Shown: positions 6,710-8,789 of the stretch, piece after piece
Layout of the letters: each line of letters opens with the position of its first letter
Numbering within the stretch: position 1 is the first letter of the stretch
Assembly (NCBI GenBank): GCA_030592825.1
Contig: JAUVIG010000140.1
Coordinates: 1 to 8,789, forward strand
DNA length: 8,789 nt
From: Chlorobiota bacterium
GTDB taxonomy: Bacteria; Bacteroidota; Bacteroidia; Bacteroidales; JAADGE01
Reading direction: 5' to 3'
Translations under genes and position numbers: made by a program
The notes under the pieces: generated by a model
The model's database searches: none
The model's input: only the letters and a program-made list of their open reading frames with translations
Told to the model about the DNA's origin: nothing

Positions 6710-6969
6710 AACAGATCAAATTTTCCGGATGCAATCCAATAAATAAAGATTACAAAGGCAACGAAGAAAAAAGTCAAGGCATACTTATTAATTCGTTGTG
6801 CTTTTCTTTCGTTAAAGCTTTCCTTTAAACTTATCAAAATAAAGCCTAAACCCAAAAAAACAAATATTCCCAAACTGACATGATCTTCATTCATTAAGTA
6901 GTTTAATAATGAAAAAACAATCATCAATACTCCTGCTGAAAGGGCAATGTAATTTATTTTTTTTTTCAC
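6706..6969 (-). CDS. Small inner-membrane protein with three predicted helices (hypothetical)
   Basis: This 87-residue protein is very hydrophobic with three likely membrane segments at about 7-25, 31-48 and 63-82. A basic N-terminus (KKK) and a charged loop KESFNERKAQRINK between helices 2 and 3 suggest that the N-terminus and this loop do not lie on the same side, but topology is uncertain. The start is GTG at 6967-6969; the first internal ATG would cut into helix 1, so GTG is preferred. It begins 6 nt after the stop of the SirB1-like gene and is surely in the same transcript. Its last bases overlap the convergent outer-membrane gene (TAG on plus, TAA on minus, shared 6706-6709). I do not recognise the family. 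Confidence 0.7.
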   Translation of the reverse strand: MKKKINYIALSAGVLMIVFSLLNYLMNEDHVSLGIFVFLGLGFILISLKESFNERKAQRINKYALTFFFVAFVIFIYWIASGKFDLF

Positions 6970-6975
6970 AATGAT

Positions 6976-7818
6976 TTACTTATCAAAGAATAATAAAATG
7001 CGTTTTATCTCATCAAGTTTTTCTTTGTTGTTTTTTCTGCTGTATGAATGAATCAAAAATTTAAGGAGTCTTTTCAGTATGGTATAATTTGAACATACTT
7101 CAAAGTAGTTTCCTTTAGATTTTATTTGATGATTCTTTAAAAATGCTTCAATATCTTTTTTTGTAATAATAGCACCTTTATTGAAGGGATTGATATAGAA
7201 TAAAGTATCTTCAGATTTTTCATCGATGAAAGCAAGTAAGAAATTTCTTGGAAAATTAATACCGTAAACCGGTAATCCCAGCTTTTGAGCAATATGAATA
7301 TAGAGAATCGCAATAGATATGTCATTGCTTTTTTTTCTTTCCAAAACTTTGTTTACATATGAATTGTCAGGGTTAATAATGTTAGTGAAATCACCCGTAA
7401 ATCTATGAATATTGTAAAGTGTATGATTAATTTTTCGAATTTGCTGAAGACCTGTTAAGTATAAATTGATTTCTAATCTTAAATCATTGATTATTTTATT
7501 AAGTTTCTCATTAACATCATTAAAATTAATTTCAGGATATTGATATTTTGCTATTAAATATGAGCCGTACAGCAAATCATTACTTTCACTGTTTACCCAA
7601 TTATTTAATTCTTTATCAATATTTCTGTAACGTAAGTTATTGATAATCCCGCCTGTTCTTTCAATAAAAAGTTGATTTCGGGAAATACTTACGGCCGATT
7701 GCAGATTAGGAATAATATTTTCGTCTGCTTCAAGTAATCTTATTCTCACTGCATTATAAACTATCGGATCAGTATCATCTAATAATTTAATTAATGCTGT
7801 CAGTTCATTGTTTTCCAT
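6976..7818 (-). CDS. SirB1 family / transglutaminase-like protein lacking the usual GH motif
   Basis: With the ATG at 7816-7818 this is a 280-residue protein. A TTG at 7831-7833 would give five more residues and a 4-bp overlap with the upstream stop; I prefer ATG. The N-terminal third is helical and begins with LDDTDPIVYNAVRIRLLE, resembling the helical lead-in of this family. The core resembles SirB1-type transglutaminase-like domains: NPDNSYVNKVLERK, then ISIAILYIHIAQKLGLPVYG, then INFPRNFLLAF, and later FYINPFNKGAII. In typical members the segment after VLxR is GxP, and the LGLPxxGV strand leads into PGHF; here these are SND and PRNF, so the conserved His is absent and no catalytic Cys is seen at the usual place. 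The true molecular role is unknown. It lies 11 nt after the phosphorylase stop and 6 nt before the small membrane-protein gene. Confidence 0.75.
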   Translation of the reverse strand: MENNELTALIKLLDDTDPIVYNAVRIRLLEADENIIPNLQSAVSISRNQLFIERTGGIINNLRYRNIDKELNNWVNSESNDLLYGSYLIAKYQYPEINFNDVNEKLNKIINDLRLEINLYLTGLQQIRKINHTLYNIHRFTGDFTNIINPDNSYVNKVLERKKSNDISIAILYIHIAQKLGLPVYGINFPRNFLLAFIDEKSEDTLFYINPFNKGAIITKKDIEAFLKNHQIKSKGNYFEVCSNYTILKRLLKFLIHSYSRKNNKEKLDEIKRILLFFDK

Positions 7819-7829
7819 AATTCTTAAGT

Positions 7830-8702
7830 TCAAGAAGTTAATCTGTCCAGAACGGTTTTAACCAATTTATCAACACCGACTTTATAATTTTGACTATATT
7901 CTTTTCTTAGCCTGTTTGCAATAATACTGCAAATTGTTAGAGCATTATGTCCTAACAATATGGATAAACCTGCAATAGCCGAACTTTCCATTTCAAAGTT
8001 AGTAATTTTCCTGCTGTTAAATTCAAAATCAGTAATTTTTTGGTTTAAGTCAGGGTCTATCACTTTTAGTCTTAATTCTCTACCTTGCGGACCGTAAAAT
8101 CCGGGAGCAGAAATTGTCATTCCTTTTATCATTCCTTTCCCGATTTTTTCAACCAAATTTTTTGATGCATCAACAAAATAAGGTATGGTTAATCGTTTAT
8201 CCCAATTGGTATATTTTATAAAAGCATTCTCTAATTCTTTATTTCCCATTTTATCTCTGCCGGCATAAAAATTTAAAAGACCGTCAAACCCGATTGATGT
8301 TTCTGAAACCACGGGTGTATCAACAGGAATATCTCCTTGCAATGCACCGGATGTTCCTATTCTGATAAGATTTAAAGATTTATGCTCTTTTTTCGGAATT
8401 CTGTTTTTCAGATCAATATTAACTAATGCGTCAAGTTCATTTACTACAATATCTATATTATCTGTTCCGATTCCGGTTGATAAAACAGAAATTCTTTGTC
8501 CGTTATATGTTCCGGTATGTGTTTTAAATTCTCTGTTTTGAATTTTAAATTCAATATTATCAAAATATTTCGATACCATTTCTACTCGGCCTTGATCACC
8601 TACAAGTATAACATTATCGGCTAAATTTTCAGGTTTCAGATGTAAATGAAAAATACTTCCGTCTGCATTAATAATTAATTCCGATTCTCCAATTCTGTTC
8701 AT
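7830..8702 (-). CDS. Nucleoside phosphorylase, uridine-phosphorylase-like
   Basis: This is a PNP/UDP family phosphorylase that would cleave nucleosides with phosphate to free base and (deoxy)ribose-1-phosphate in nucleoside salvage, in the cytoplasm. The 290-residue protein shows the phosphate-binding segment LVGDQGRVEMVSKYF (34-48, with G35, D36 and R39), STGIGTDNIDIVVNEL (75-90), RIGTSGALQGDIPV (114-127), and the ribose-binding FEMESSAIAGL (236-246). The segment GFYGPQGREL (201-210) places Gln206-x-Arg208 where uridine phosphorylases have the uracil-recognising Q-x-R pair, favouring uridine over purine nucleosides. It is longer than E. coli Udp, mostly through the N-terminus. The ATG at 8700-8702 sits 22 nt after a TACCTTTG -7 element. 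It is the first gene of a three-gene set with the SirB1-like and small membrane genes. Confidence 0.88.
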   Translation of the reverse strand: MNRIGESELIINADGSIFHLHLKPENLADNVILVGDQGRVEMVSKYFDNIEFKIQNREFKTHTGTYNGQRISVLSTGIGTDNIDIVVNELDALVNIDLKNRIPKKEHKSLNLIRIGTSGALQGDIPVDTPVVSETSIGFDGLLNFYAGRDKMGNKELENAFIKYTNWDKRLTIPYFVDASKNLVEKIGKGMIKGMTISAPGFYGPQGRELRLKVIDPDLNQKITDFEFNSRKITNFEMESSAIAGLSILLGHNALTICSIIANRLRKEYSQNYKVGVDKLVKTVLDRLTS

Positions 8703-8724
8703 AACTTAAAATCCAATTAAATAA

Positions 8725-8732
8725 CAAAGGTA
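8725..8732 (-). promoter_or_regulatory. Candidate -7 promoter element of the phosphorylase operon
   Basis: On the minus strand 8732-8725 reads TACCTTTG, a full match to the Bacteroidota TAnnTTTG -7 element, 22 nt before the phosphorylase ATG. A weak -33 candidate, TTAG at 8753-8750, lies 17 nt further upstream. The geometry is similar to the mraZ promoter in this window (27 nt from -7 element to ATG). The remaining bases to 8789 are AT-rich with no recognised gene. Confidence 0.5.
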
Positions 8733-8789
8733 ATAAAGTTATTAAAAAACTAATTATTCATGCATTAAAATATATTTCTTTAATAATTC

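Noticed and set aside
7137..7325. Open frame of 62 codons on the minus strand
   Set aside because: It lies in another frame inside the SirB1-like gene, which has recognisable motifs across this stretch.

Overview
The window is a chromosomal segment from an AT-rich member of the Bacteroidota. Several things point there: the division and cell-wall (dcw) gene order mraZ, rsmH, ftsL-like, ftsI with a C-terminal PASTA domain, then murE; the short divergent FtsL; start codons without clear Shine-Dalgarno sequences; and matches to the Bacteroidota -7 promoter element TAnnTTTG upstream of several genes.

Layout. Positions 1-4882 (minus strand, read right to left) hold the head of the dcw cluster: mraZ (4421-4882), rsmH (3469-4383), an ftsL-like gene (2912-3235), ftsI (575-2713) and the N-terminal 190 codons of murE (1-571, cut by the window edge). 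Only the ftsI-murE junction is tight (3 nt). The gaps on both sides of ftsL are 233 and 198 nt, and each carries an inverted repeat. One is a perfect 23-bp palindrome made of 7-nt CAGTnnn units. The other is an imperfect AATGCTT-type repeat. Upstream of mraZ is a promoter overlapped by four GTG-centred repeats at exactly 10-bp spacing, which looks like the MraZ autoregulatory operator.

Divergent from mraZ on the plus strand are a hemolysin/OlsB/GlsB-type lipid N-acyltransferase (5174-6091) and a small secreted beta-barrel outer-membrane protein (6161-6709). Facing them on the minus strand is a compact three-gene set (8702 to 6706): a uridine-phosphorylase-like nucleoside phosphorylase, a SirB1/transglutaminase-like protein, and a small three-helix membrane protein. 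The last of these overlaps the outer-membrane gene tail to tail by 4 bp.

How the genes work together. MraZ (regulator), RsmH (16S rRNA methylation), FtsL and FtsI (divisome septal synthesis) and MurE (peptidoglycan precursor) form a standard growth and division module. The divergent acyltransferase and barrel protein are envelope genes (amino-acid lipid and outer membrane). The phosphorylase set is probably nucleoside salvage plus two genes of unknown role. I see no new multi-gene system here. The most interesting signals are non-coding: the MraZ operator/promoter arrangement and the two inverted repeats that isolate ftsL inside an essential operon.
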